DNA of 64,000 nt from Verpa conica (GCA_033030425.1 JAUFSD010000021.1:558001-622000); one strand, 5' to 3'; numbered from the stretch's first letter, positions 1-11,089 are shown. The notes: generated by a model not told the origin, from the sequence alone. A program made the numbers and translations.

Positions 1-1
1 A

Positions 2-751
2 ACATCAGATTTACCAGCTATAGAATCTAAAGAGGTTTCTGGGCACACTCGGCTATTTGCTCAGAAACTATTAGAGGTACACACCCAAGCGGCTGGTAAC
101 CGTCCCGAAGACGATCTGGCCGTCCCTAATCTGGCGCATCAGTATACTGAAGGTTGTACGTCCGCACCGATGTCTACTGCCAGCATCTTATCATCACCAA
201 AATCGGCCATCCAGTCTTCCCAGCCGGCTTCAGATGATGATATTGAGGGTCTTTCCTCTACGCGACTATCTCCAAATCTTCGACAACGTGCGGCTACCCA
301 ACAGTTACTTTGGAGTAATACCAGGGCACCAGCAGTAGACGCTCTCAAACCTAAAGGTTACAGTTCTTCTCAAGAAGACCTTGGTCTTCCTCTTACGCCT
401 GTATCTGAGGTCTTGACACCTTCACCAGTGCCAGCCAAAAAGGATGAAAAGAGTGATCCTCTTCCAAAACAACAGAAGAATCCTCGTAACCATAAACAAA
501 AGTCCCGGGCTAATAATCACTCTGAAAAATCAACCCCAACAACTGTTGAAAAGTCGGCTCAAAAAGGAGCTGGTTCGAAACAAAGGGGTGGGACAGCAAG
601 CAATGGCACTAAAGCAAATCTAGGCCCAAAGCCTAGTGGAAAGGGTAGTCCATGGGAAAAAATAGGCAGTTCAGGCAAAGGACGAAAGCCACTGGTGCAG
701 AAGACTGCAGATGCTGTTCTATCTAATGAAGCTGAACGAAAAGGTGGTTGA
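2..751 (+). CDS. C-terminal part of an unidentified basic low-complexity protein
   Basis: The reading frame is open from base 2 to the TGA at 749-751, so this is the 3' end of a gene that starts before the window. An internal ATG lies at 170, but the frame is equally protein-like upstream of it (Asp/Glu/Ser/Ala-rich). The C-terminal 250 residues are rich in Ser, Thr, Pro, Lys, Gln and Asn, with a strongly basic Lys/Asn/Gly segment near the end and the closing motif PWEKIGSSGKGRKPLVQKTA. No folded domain, membrane segment or catalytic motif is visible. I do not recognise the family; the composition would suit a disordered tail of a nucleic-acid-binding or scaffold protein, but that is only a guess. 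Confidence 0.6.
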   Translation, partial: TSDLPAIESKEVSGHTRLFAQKLLEVHTQAAGNRPEDDLAVPNLAHQYTEGCTSAPMSTASILSSPKSAIQSSQPASDDDIEGLSSTRLSPNLRQRAATQQLLWSNTRAPAVDALKPKGYSSSQEDLGLPLTPVSEVLTPSPVPAKKDEKSDPLPKQQKNPRNHKQKSRANNHSEKSTPTTVEKSAQKGAGSKQRGGTASNGTKANLGPKPSGKGSPWEKIGSSGKGRKPLVQKTADAVLSNEAERKGG

Positions 752-3071
752 GTTGATTTTATTACAGCCATCCTTGCTCCCTTCGGAACTTGTATGACGA
801 ATTTGTGGATACTTATGAAAGAAAAAGAAGGGATGAATCTGGTGCAGAAGAGAAATAGGCCATTTTTGTTTTTGTTTTCCTTTTCGGCCTTTAAAGTCGT
901 TATTTTATTATTATTTTATTCTTTTCTTCTATACCTGGGATTAACGGTGGCAAGGTTATCAGAATGCTTGTGTTTCTATTTTCTTGAGCTGCTAGTATTT
1001 GTGTGGTTTCTTGGTGTAACTTTTCTTTCTTTTCCTTTACTCGTTAATACGGAAACGGAGTGATTCACGGCAAAGCGGCATCATTATTTTCTTTTTTGTT
1101 TGTCTTTCTCTTATTATCAGTTATATAAATTTCTTTTGCGGGTATTTTGTTTCCCCCCCTTCAACCCATATTTGTCCCTCTCACCTACATATACAGAGTA
1201 ACACTACTGGAAGACAGATAAACAATACCTGGAGAATGAAGGGACACGCAGCATTTCGCTATTGTACCACCAATAAGACGCGGCTAGAGGAAGGCAGCCA
1301 CATAAGCATATGAAAATGCAAAAGAGGAACGGAATGGATGAAACCTATCGGCTGGAGAAACTTTTTCCTTTCTGGCAAAGGGTTTATTTTCTACTCTACT
1401 TATTGCGTTCAATCACTTGCCTATTTTTTTTTCTTTGTTATATACTTTTTTCTTTATTGTCATTGCGGATGGGTTACAGGCTGGGGGTGGAGCTGGAGAA
1501 TGGAAGAACGGTTCATAGTTTTTTTCCCCTCCCCCATCGTGAGTACTATAAAAATTCTCTTAATTTTGTTTGATTAACGCAAGGGAAGGTGCCCCCAAAA
1601 AGCGGGAGGAAGAATGGAGAAATGAGTTGCTGGTCAGGTAAGGAGCATTGCGTATGGTTTTTTTTTCTTTCCTATTTTAATGGGAATTGTTTCTTTTGTG
1701 GTCATGATGGGAGGCTCGGTACGGTTCGGTTTTGTTTGCGGATCTGGGACGTAGAGGTGGATTTACATTTGCGACTATTTGAGGTTTTGTTTTGTTTTGT
1801 TTCATTCACCCTTGTATTTTCAACTTCTTCATAACTCTGCTAGCGCTTTTGATATAGTAGTTCTGGGTTTATCTTCCTCCATCTCCCCAACCCCTCAATT
1901 CCTGTTTATTTCTGGTAGCATGGCTTACAAATTTGAGGGTGGTTTTTCTTCCTTTTCTCAACCCTGTATATCAGTGCAGTTTTATTGTTGATTTTTCCCT
2001 CTCTATTACTGTCAAGTTCTTCACTGTATTATTTTTGAGTGTTATCGTAGCATCTGCTTTCTTTCCTGCTTGAAAGCGGTAGTTAGCTGATGTAGATCAA
2101 TCAATATTTTGTCAATTAAGCCTTTATTTTGTGATCTATGGTATTCATTAGCAAACATTTTCAAATTCTCTCCTGGGTCTCCTGAGACTCGAATTCCGTC
2201 ATGTGAACTTTTTTTGAGTTTTCATACGATTGTGTCAGATTCTTTAGGATACACTCTGATATATTAGGATTGTTTAGGGGGGAAAGTAGTCTTTTTTTTC
2301 AGGTTTGCTGATATTATTCATCTTAGTGGGGCTGGTGGAATAGTTGAGTAAGTAAAATAAAGCTGTACTGATCGAATTACCTATATAGTTCTACAACCTT
2401 CTAGCTTTGACAAGCTTGTAGTAAATTTTGTAATCCTGTATGAGAGTGATATCTTATAATTTATGTATATTTGGATGAAAGAATAAATTAATTATAAGTA
2501 CATGGTCCAAAAGCTAAGGTACATGTATATTTGGATGGGTGGATGAGCGAATTAGTTATTTCTAGAAGAGTTTGGATAAATAAATAAACTCGTTGGATTT
2601 CTAAAGTGCAGTAAAGCTAATGAAACTCGCTTGATTCTTCTGCTAACCGGTAAAATCCCAAACTACTTATACTAACTAAAAGTAACACAAACAAAAGTAA
2701 TAAACAAGTTATCTGTAAACACCAACGGTGCAAATATTCCTCCGAAAATAGAGTAACCAAAAACAGGGTAACTAAACCAGTCAAACAATCACCCCAAAAG
2801 TAGGGTAATGAAAATAATACATGATTTAATGAAATTTTAACAGTATTAGCTTCAAGGCCGAGTAATATTTATATATAGCTACATCAATACGGCTATACAT
2901 GTAGTTATAAAGTGCTTAAAAACCTGCGCTACGGGTCGCGGTAGCTATCAAGCACTAGATGATTGAGATGTATATATTAGCAGAATACTCCGGTAGTGGG
3001 GTAAACTGGCCTTCTAAAGTATATATGTTTTGGCCTGTCTAAAAGATGCTACCTATCAAGAAAATGCCCCA
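752..3071. other. Gene-free stretch
   Basis: T-rich then A/T-rich DNA following the gene end. The open frames here are short, low-complexity (Phe/Leu/Ser from T-runs) and lack splice-linked neighbours, so I do not call genes. The first few hundred bases are probably the 3' UTR of the preceding gene. From 2450 to 2600 there are imperfect direct repeats (GTATATTTGGATG at about 2464 and 2525). Confidence 0.5.
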
Positions 3072-3073
3072 TA

Positions 3074-4352
3074 CATCAGCAAAAGACTAATAGTGTCCCG
3101 GGTACTACCAGGGACTCCTGGGGACCGCTGGGACCCCCGAGAGTCCACCTGATCCCGAGGTACATGCTGGTGCCCCAAGGACATAGGTGCGTGTCCCGGG
3201 GGTGTCCCAGAGACGGGGCATATGGGTCCCAGGAGGGTCCCGGGGACGGCACATATGTGGTCCCAGGAGCGTACCAGGACAGTTCCAGGGACACTTCAGG
3301 ACTGCTTGGGAACGCCATAGGACTGCTTAGAGACTGCTTATGGGACTCTCGATTCTGTCACTTTCATGTCTCTTTTCGTCATGACTTTTGCAATCGAGTA
3401 TATTTGGTCAATGTATCCTATATAGTCTATATACAATAAATCTCTACACGCCCCCCTCCTGCTTGCTGCCCTAACTGCTGCTTGCTTGCTGCCCTCCCCG
3501 CCTGCTGCCCCCCCCCGCCTGCTGCCCCCCCCGCCTGCTGCCCCCCCATGCCTGCTGCCCCACCTGCTGCTTGCTTGCTGCCCCCCCTGCTTGCTGCCCC
3601 CCCTGCTTGCTTGCTGCTGCTGCTGCCCGTGGGGTCTGCTTCTCGAGTCCTAATTAACGCGTCAGACATAGTCGGACTGTGGCCAGACAAAGAGTAAACG
3701 TACCGTGACGGGTAGGTTGTTCGCTCTATATGGAGGGGTCTGCTTGATCTCTGCCAGGGGGTTGCTCCTGCTGTTGCTCCTGCTGCTGCGGCGCGTGGGG
3801 TCCTAATCGACACGTCAAACATAGTCGGACCACGGTCAGACAAAAGGTGAACGTACCATAACGGGTAGGTTGTTCACTCTATATGGAGGGGTCTGCTTGG
3901 CCTCCTGCCAGGGGGTTGCTCCTGCTGCTGCTGCTGCTGCTGCGCGTGGAGTCCTAATCGACGCGTCAGACATAGCCAGACCGGGACCGGACAAGGGGTG
4001 TTCGTACCATGACGGGTAGATTACTCGCTCTATATGGAGGGGGGTCTGCTGGGGGGGATCTGCTGGGGGGGGTTCGCTGCTTTGCTGGAAGAGGTGTTGC
4101 TGCAGTCGTGATATGTATGGAGAGGAGCAGGGACTTAGAGGTTTTTGACGAGGCTAGGGCCGGGTAACAGCCGGGTAACCTTGTCCCAAGGACGCTCGGA
4201 TCCTCTGCAGACTGTCCCGGGGACCCCCAGATCCACTGCAGAGAGTCCCTGGGACTCCCGGGGCCTACAGGCGTCCCATGGGGCCGCTGGGAACCCCAGG
4301 GAACCCTAGAGACTCTGGTGTATGTCCCAGGAGCAAAAATCTTTTGCTGATG
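3074..4352. mobile_element. Non-autonomous TIR element, copy A (CATCAGCAAAAG ends)
   Basis: The two ends are perfect 12-bp inverted repeats, CATCAGCAAAAG at 3074-3085 and CTTTTGCTGATG at 4341-4352, each flanked outside by TA (3072-3073 and 4353-4354). A TA target duplication is the habit of Tc1/mariner/pogo-type transposases. No transposase reading frame is present in the 1279 bp, so the element would need one supplied elsewhere. The interior has a GC-rich left part of degenerate GGGAC/GTCCC palindromes, a CTG/CCCC-rich tract, three copies of a 42-bp core, and a second GC-rich palindromic part at the right end. Most of the left portion recurs at 5466-6251 and the right portion at 13973-14137. 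Confidence 0.8.
3440..4110 (-). repeat. Minisatellite-like array with CTG tracts and a 42-bp core
   Basis: Three copies of a core lie at 3693-3736, 3847-3889 and 3998-4040, each holding GTACC..ACGGGTAG.TT..TCGCTC and then CTATATGGAGG, separated by CTG/GCT-rich tracts and a GACGCGTCAGACATAG segment. On the minus strand the core reads as a peptide like PPYR-x-NNLPVMVR. The same core occurs twice in copy B (5949-5991, 6106-6148) and, diverged, twice in element C (14689-14730, 14869-14910). Minus-strand frames through the array change from unit to unit, so coding is doubtful. Confidence 0.7.
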
Positions 4353-4354
4353 TA

Positions 4355-4719
4355 AATGCACCAGCCTGTTCAAGGAATATCCTCCCAGCGGGTAGCAATA
4401 AATTAGTTTTATAAGACATCCTTCTCCCAATAAGCTACCAATTGGGGGGACACACAGCGTATCCTGAACAGGTAGACAGCTATTTTACCCTAGTACATCG
4501 CTTATAAAGCACCCATATTTATCAGATAACTTATAATTATTGTTTTCTACCAAAAAAGTACCTACAATATAAAAATCTCCAGGGGCAACAATTCATGGTA
4601 TAAAAGTAATAAAAAATCTCTAAAATATCTCAAGGTAGACTAATATTTTTCTGACTACTAACTTAATTTTTTTAGGGTGTATCTGTATTAATTGAGTCAT
4701 GATTTATCACCTACCCATA
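4355..4719. other. Gene-free stretch
   Basis: A/T-rich spacer between two TIR elements. No coding region, RNA gene or repeat was recognised in it. Confidence 0.5.
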
Positions 4720-4950
4720 TATCAGCAAAAAAAAAAAACTTTCTGGGAGATTTTTGTTGCCCAGGCAGAGAAAGTTCGCCCCACTCTTCTGGAGAGCGCT
4801 GCCGACCCCTCAGCACCCGGGCAAGGGACCGTTGCCTCCAGTCTCCTGGAGAGATGCTGGTATTACCCGACTGTACCACATTAACGCGCCTGCAACCCCT
4901 TTCCCCCAGCATTTCCTACCCACTTGCTACCACTCTATGAACATATGCTA
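4720..4950. mobile_element. Left end of a second CATCAGC-type TIR element (type D)
   Basis: It starts TATCAGCAAAA next to TA, followed by CGCCCC..CTTCTGGAGAGCG, which matches the reverse complement of the element end at 48847-49064. A matching right end was not found nearby, so this is a truncated copy. The right boundary given is approximate. Confidence 0.5.
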
Positions 4951-5303
4951 ACTATTGGTAATAGTGCCTTATAGTACTGCCAGCAGTAGCCTTCTCAGGG
5001 GCTGTACCAGTATGAGCATCTCATGTCCAACACGTCAATGTGACCTCCAAAAGACCCCCATGTCCCGGGCAGTCTTGGAAATATTGGGGAAACGTATAGA
5101 GCGACCGATTCGAAATCGAACCAGCGTCTGTGGAAGTGGGTCACCTTCGACATTGTCTCCACAAGGAGATCAAATCGATTGCGTGCGCGATAGCGCCACC
5201 GTTTTACAAAGGCGTCCTGAAAAAAGTCTTTTAGGCCCGTGCCGTCGCGTAGAACGTTAATAAGATGCCGGATTTTGGGGGTTAAGCTTTTTTCGGAGCT
5301 GCG
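4951..5303 (-). pseudogene. Gene or transposon fragment on the minus strand
   Basis: On the minus strand a frame of about 100 codons runs through this interval (for example SEKSLTPKIRHLINVLRDGT near its start), with ordinary amino-acid composition unlike the surrounding low-complexity DNA. It is cut at 5304 by an inserted LTR fragment, which provides the apparent ATG further right. I do not recognise the family. It is probably a remnant of a transposon or a duplicated gene. Confidence 0.3.
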
Positions 5304-5465
5304 TGTCAAGAATGACAAATTATCAGTTCTCACTCGGTCACAAATTGTTACTCGACCACCAGTAAGCCTTGCTTGTTTCATATCAGTTTCATGTCTAGTC
5401 TCATTTATGTTTCATGCATGGAATGACATGGCTTGCCACGTTATCAGGATCTCCTAGTTTCATAT
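5304..5465 (+). mobile_element. 5' fragment of solo LTR family 2
   Basis: Starts TGTCAAGAA and matches the first about 160 bp of the complete LTR-2 at 13123-13546 and, inverted, the one ending at 43966 (shared CATCAGTTCTCACTCGGTCAC-like block). It is cut at 5466 where TIR element copy B begins. Confidence 0.75.
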
Positions 5466-6454
5466 CTATCAACAAAAGACTAATAGTGTTCCGGGTACTA
5501 CCAGGGACTCCCGGGGACCCCTGGGACCCCCGAGACTCCACCCGATCCCGAGGTACATGCTGGTGCCCCAGGGATATAGATGCGTGTCCCGGTGGGTGTC
5601 CCAGAAACGGGGCATATGGGTCTTAGAAGAGTTTCAGGGACGGCACATATGTGGTTACAGAAGCGTACCAGGACAGTCTTAGTGACACTTCAGGGCTGCT
5701 TGGGAACGCCATAGGACTGTTTAGAGGACTCTCGATTCTGTCACTTTCATGTCTCTTTTTGTCATGACTTTTGCAATTGAGTATATTTGGTTAATGTATC
5801 CTATATAGTCTATGTACAATAAATCTCTACACGCCCCCCTTCTGCTTGCTACCCCCCCTGCTTGCTTGCTACTGCTGCTGCCTGTGGGGTCTGCTTCTCG
5901 AGTCCTAATTAACGCGTCAGACATAGTCGGACTGTGGCCAGACAAAGAGTAAACGTACCGTAACGGGTAGGTTGTTCGCTCTATATGGAGGGGTCTGCTT
6001 GATCTCTGCCAGGGGGTTGCTCCTGCTGCTGCTCCTGCTGCTGCTGCTGCGCGTGGAGTCCTAATCGACGCGTCAGACATAGCCAGACCGGGACCGGACA
6101 AGGGGTGTTCGTACCATGACGGGTAGATTACTCGCTCTATATGGAGGGGGGTCTGCTGGGGGGGGTTCACTGCTTTGCTGGAGGAGGTGTTGCTGCAGTC
6201 GTGATATGTATGGAGAGGAGCAGGGACTTAGAGGTTTTTGACAAGGCTAGGTGTCAAGAACACTCATTTCCTAGTCTGCCTTGTCTATCTCCTTGTTTCA
6301 TGTATTGTTTTATATCTCGTAGGATTCCTGTTATCATTGGTCATGTAAGAAGTGCGCCTCGCAGAACGAGACGTCTATAGTTTCATGTAGAAGGAGGTCA
6401 CTCCTTCAGTTTCATATTGTCTCATTGTTGATCTCAGCGTCCCTCCAGAAAGGG

Positions 6455-6462
6455 TATAAAAG
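6455..6462 (+). promoter_or_regulatory. TATA box of LTR-3
   Basis: TATAAAAG, followed 39 bp later by ACGCAAC (6494-6500). The LINE starts at about 6510, so this LTR promoter points straight into the LINE ORF1. Confidence 0.55.
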
Positions 6463-6818
6463 GGACGCATCTCTGTCAGTTAGTTAGTTCTTCACGCAAC
6501 AACTTGCATCTCTCGATAGGGATTCAAAAACACCTGGTATTGCTCTAAGCGACGGTTACACACACCAAAACTTTTTATTTTCATAACCTCAGACACAAAC
6601 CCCGCTTTAGTTTTATCAACACTACCCTTCAACGCTATCAGATAGCTTGAAGGTACTACATCGATATCATCGTGGATACCTCAGCTTCGCGTCCTGAGAG
6701 CCCATCCACCCCCCTTACCCCCCCAAGGCGCATCTTTACCCTCCCTCTGTCCCCAGAGAAGCGCTCCCTTAAGCGGTCCGCCTCCTCCCCCACTCACAGG
6801 TCTAGCTCTCCTACGAAG

Positions 6819-8327
6819 ATGTCTAGACAGTCTACCCTTCCATTTGGTACGGTCGGAGGACCAGACAATACCCCGGAGATTACAGTTCCCCCCTCCACCT
6901 TCCCAGATCCCACAATCCCCCCCGCACCAGAGGACACCATGGACGTGGAAAGCAACCACAGCGGCAGCAGCGAAGATGAGGAACCCCTCCTCACCCAAGT
7001 CTTCGACCCTAACGTCAACTACTTGGAAATGGAAGAGAGCGCCATTACCAAATCCCAAGCATTCAACTACCTCGCCTGGCTCATTAGAAACAGCACGGCG
7101 GCAGTCAGCGACGAGGTCACCAACCTCAGAAGCGAAGTGGCATCCCTTAAGTCCACTTTAAACTCAATCTACAATCACATCCAGAGGATCCCTACGGACC
7201 TCACCACCGCAAACAGACTCCTCGGTGACATCAACATGAGGGTCACCGCACAAACCTTCCCCCCGCCCCCCCAGAGGAACCCCCCCCAATCCAAAGCACC
7301 AGCGGCCCCCAAACAGGCACAACAACAACAACAGCGACAGAAACAACCCCAGCAGCAACAACAACCAGCAGGAGCCCCGGCGAAACAAAGCTACGCCGCA
7401 GCAGCCTCATCCGGGGAGCCCTCACCAGTTGAGGGAGACTGGAAGCTCTCAAAAGCCATCAAGAAAAAGAAGGTCCCCCTCTTCAAACCAGCCTTCTCAA
7501 AAGTCAACAGGGAAGTAGTGGTCAAGACGGCCACCAACATTCCCACTACCATTACCGATAATGCCATCCTCCACCACATCAACAAGGGCCTAGAACAACA
7601 GCAGCAGCGAGCCCTCATGGCCAAAAAGATTGGACCACAAACCATCATCGTTACCGCCCCCTTCGACCAAGATGCCAACCACCTCATGAAGTGGGAACAC
7701 GAGATCAGGGAGACCCTGGTCAGGTGCGGCGTGGACGTCAGCGAAGTAAAAGCCAACACCAAAACAACCAAGTTCCTCCTGCACGGAGTACCCACGAACA
7801 TTGGGGCCACCCCCATGGAAGCCGGCGAGGAAGTCGCAGCTACCATCAAACTCAACTACAAGCAATTCACACTGGCCCAGATCCCATACTGGCTTAGCAA
7901 GGAGGAAAACCGAAAGGACAAAGCACACTCCACCATGGTCATCGCCTTCAACGGCACCCACACCTTCGAGAACATGGGGCTCAGGTACTTAGCCATCTGC
8001 AACAAGTTCTGCCGCATGGAGGAGTATCATCAGTACGGCCCGGCCACTCAGTGCAGAAACTGCTGCAAGCTGGGCCACCCCACAGCACTTTGCAAAGAAA
8101 AGACCCCCACCTGTGCGGTATGCGCTGGACCCCACGACACCAAGCAACATAAGTGCGAACACTGCAAGGGAGGAAACCAGTGCACTCACGCTCCCTTTAG
8201 GTGCGTAAACTGCAACAACAGCCTCCACAAGTCATCGGACCCCAAGTGCTTGACCAAGATCAAAGCCATCGAATTTGTCAGAGAAAGGAGAACCCAACAA
8301 ACGGACGATACAATGGGTAATGAATAA
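6819..8327 (+). CDS. LINE ORF1, gag-like nucleic-acid-binding protein
   Basis: The frame is open from the stop at 6648-6650 to TAA at 8325-8327, but contains no ATG before 6819; I use that ATG. In Tad1-type LINEs this protein coats the element RNA in the ribonucleoprotein. Visible parts: Ser/Pro-rich N-terminus; a region with DPNVNYLEMEESAI and TWLI-like sequence shared with the other ORF1 copies at 16.5-17.4 and 45.7-46.1 kb; a Gln-rich stretch; a lysine patch IKKKKVPLFKPAFSKVNRE; and at the C-terminus CCHC knuckles (CRNCCKLGHPTALC, CAVCAGPHDTKQHKC) plus a further Cys pair. The missing early ATG may mean N-terminal decay or a non-AUG start. ORF2 follows without a gap. Confidence 0.8.
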   Translation: MSRQSTLPFGTVGGPDNTPEITVPPSTFPDPTIPPAPEDTMDVESNHSGSSEDEEPLLTQVFDPNVNYLEMEESAITKSQAFNYLAWLIRNSTAAVSDEVTNLRSEVASLKSTLNSIYNHIQRIPTDLTTANRLLGDINMRVTAQTFPPPPQRNPPQSKAPAAPKQAQQQQQRQKQPQQQQQPAGAPAKQSYAAAASSGEPSPVEGDWKLSKAIKKKKVPLFKPAFSKVNREVVVKTATNIPTTITDNAILHHINKGLEQQQQRALMAKKIGPQTIIVTAPFDQDANHLMKWEHEIRETLVRCGVDVSEVKANTKTTKFLLHGVPTNIGATPMEAGEEVAATIKLNYKQFTLAQIPYWLSKEENRKDKAHSTMVIAFNGTHTFENMGLRYLAICNKFCRMEEYHQYGPATQCRNCCKLGHPTALCKEKTPTCAVCAGPHDTKQHKCEHCKGGNQCTHAPFRCVNCNNSLHKSSDPKCLTKIKAIEFVRERRTQQTDDTMGNE

Positions 8328-11089
8328 ATGGCTCCTCACAAGCCAGGCATAGCCTTAGCGTGGCAACTGAACTGCGCCAAAGGACAGGCCTCCACCCTCT
8401 CAGTAATCCAAAAAACCAGTACCCAAAAAAATGTTTTTCTTTTGTGTCTTCAAGAACCGTGGATCTCAGAGACCGGGATCCCACCCACCCTACACGGCTT
8501 TGATATGTTTTTTCCGTCATTAAATCCCAAGTGCGTTACCTACGTCAGGCAAGACTGGGGCCTCCTACCCAGCATCTCTATGAAAATAGGCAACTGCTTC
8601 CTGGGAGTTACAGTTACCATTAAGGGAACTCGTGTCGAACTCTACAACCTTTACTCCCCAGGAAGGTCCCTACACCTAAAAAATATATTACCCAAACTTC
8701 AACCCAGGGAAAACTGCTTCATCACAGGCGATTTCAATTGTCACCACGAGTGGTGGTACAGCTATAAGACCCCGCTCCACCCAGCGACCATTCGAAACGA
8801 CTCGTCAGCCGACGCCGTAGTAGACTGGCTCACGGAGGAAGGCTTTCAGCTGCACAACGAACCCGAATATACACACTACCCTCGAAATGGAAACATGCCG
8901 AGCATCATCGATCTCACCTTCTCAAGAAATGTGCCAAATTCGCTAGTCCAGGGATGGACCGCGGACTCGGACGCGTCACACGGATCCGATCACGCCCTTA
9001 CCCAAACACTCTGGCACCTGGAACCCCAAAAAATCGCCCCCAGAAGGGCCTGGAACAAGGCAGACTGGACGGGCTTTGCACTCAAAGTCGGGGCTATCGA
9101 TCCCACCCATCTAAAGTGGAGCACGGCCCCGGATACAGCCCACAGCACGGATACTATTCTCGATAACATCAATACCATAATCAATCAGACAGTCCCCTTC
9201 AGGAAAGCAGGAAGGGGAGGCCACCCGTGGTGGTCAGCACACCTGGACGGCCTGAAAAGCGTAGCCAGGACAGCAACCAGGACATACAGAAACAACCCCA
9301 CAGAGGAACACAAGAAGCACAGAAACAAGGCCCAGAATGACTGGAAGAAGGGAGTCAGGTACGCACGAAAGGACTTCCTCGCACAAGAATTAAACAAGCG
9401 CGACAGCAGAGCAGTCTGGAAGGCTTTTAAGAGCAGTAGGAGCCCAACCAGCATACCAGACATACAAGGTGAAAGCACATTTGGGGGTAAAGTCCGTCTT
9501 CTTAACGAAACGTTCTTCCCCCACAATGGACGCCCCCCAATTCCACTCCCCCCCGGCTTTTTGGCCCCCCCCTCTAAGAACATAAGTGACCATTATGAGG
9601 CAGTTACCATCGAAGAAGTAGAAACCGCACTCAAACGAGATACCAAGACGGCCCCAGGCATAGATGGCATAGGGTGGCCAGTTATAGTACATATACAGCA
9701 GGCCAGCCCTGGTCTTCTCCCCACACTCTACTCCCAGCTTCTCTGGCACGGCATCCACCCCGAACAATGGAAGGCGGCCAAGTGCGTACCTATCGTCAAA
9801 GCGAAAAGAACGGACACACAAGACCTGAAATCGTACCGGCCCATCTCCCTCCTACCGTGCATAAGCAAGCTTCTGGAGTCCATAGTGGCGGCCAGACTAG
9901 ATAAGTACGGCACCCAGTGCGGAGGGCTATCCGACCAACAAATGGGGGCAAGACCAGGCCGCTCCAGCATGGACGCCCTAATGACTATCATGACACCAGC
10001 GCAGAAGTGGCTGCGAGCCAAAAAAGACGTAGGAAGGGAGCCAATTAGACCCGCCATCCTGGCCAACGACGTTAAAGGAGCATTCAATTCGGTGGTCCAC
10101 CCAACCCTCATTCAAATTATGGAAGAAAAAAAATTCCCCTCCTACATTTGCAGGTGGATCAACAGCTTCAACACCAACCGGGTTATTCACTTTGCCTTCG
10201 ACGGTGAGGTGTCGCCACCCCTTCCCTACAGCTCAGGAGTCCCACAGGGCTCCCAGCTATCGCCAGTTCTCTACATGATCTACGCAGACGCGCTGCTACC
10301 AACCAGGATGTCACTCAACGAGAAAGGAACGGTCTATATGGACGACGACACCATGCTACAAGGAGGCACGACGCAACACATCATTAGCCGAAGACTCAAA
10401 GACAGATTAGCCGTCAAAGAGGAAAGAGCGAACACACTAGGACTGGAATTCTCGCCGGATAAAGCCGATCTACTTTACATGCTGCCCACCACCAGCAAGA
10501 GCACGCCGCCTACCGCAACGGTTCCACTGTACCAAGTACCTATCACTCCTAAGGAAGTGATCAAGATTCTGGGGGTCCACATCGACCAGAAGTGCACCTT
10601 CAGGGAACAAACCAGCAAAGCGGCCTCTAGAGCCACCACCATTACGGCCATGATTCAAAGCTTCTCCAAGAATCAAAATATTACCCCGTTAATAATCCAC
10701 GGACTAGTCCAATCCCTTCTAATCCCAGCAATGCTTTGGGGCTCAGAACTATGGTGGACAGGAGCAGATCACATCGTCAGAAGGATTAAACCGGCCTACC
10801 TCAGAGCGGCCCGCCTCATCACTAGCCTCCCCGTTCGCACAACCACCAAAGCAGTACTAAGCGAAGCGGGACTCCCCACAATAGAAAATCTACTCGACTC
10901 CAAGTCAATCGGCTACGGGGTAAGGACGCTCCTTAGCCCCGACTCCAATAGCATCAAGCGAGATCTAGTCGAGCTTCTCAGTAAACCCACTAAGAGCATA
11001 GGCTTCGGCCTGGAAAGAATAGCACATCTTCTCCAAATGGCAACTCATCAACTCCCAATCGAAGATCCCAGGGACGTGTCCGCCCCCTG

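Noticed and set aside
794..1991. Several plus-strand open frames rich in Phe and Leu
   Set aside because: They come from T-rich DNA behind a gene end, overlap in different frames and show no domain.
3427..4430. Minus-strand proteins of 138 and 154 codons in TIR element A
   Set aside because: Low-complexity Ala/Gly/Gln from CTG and CCCC tracts; the repeated core is read in different frames, so a gene is not supported.
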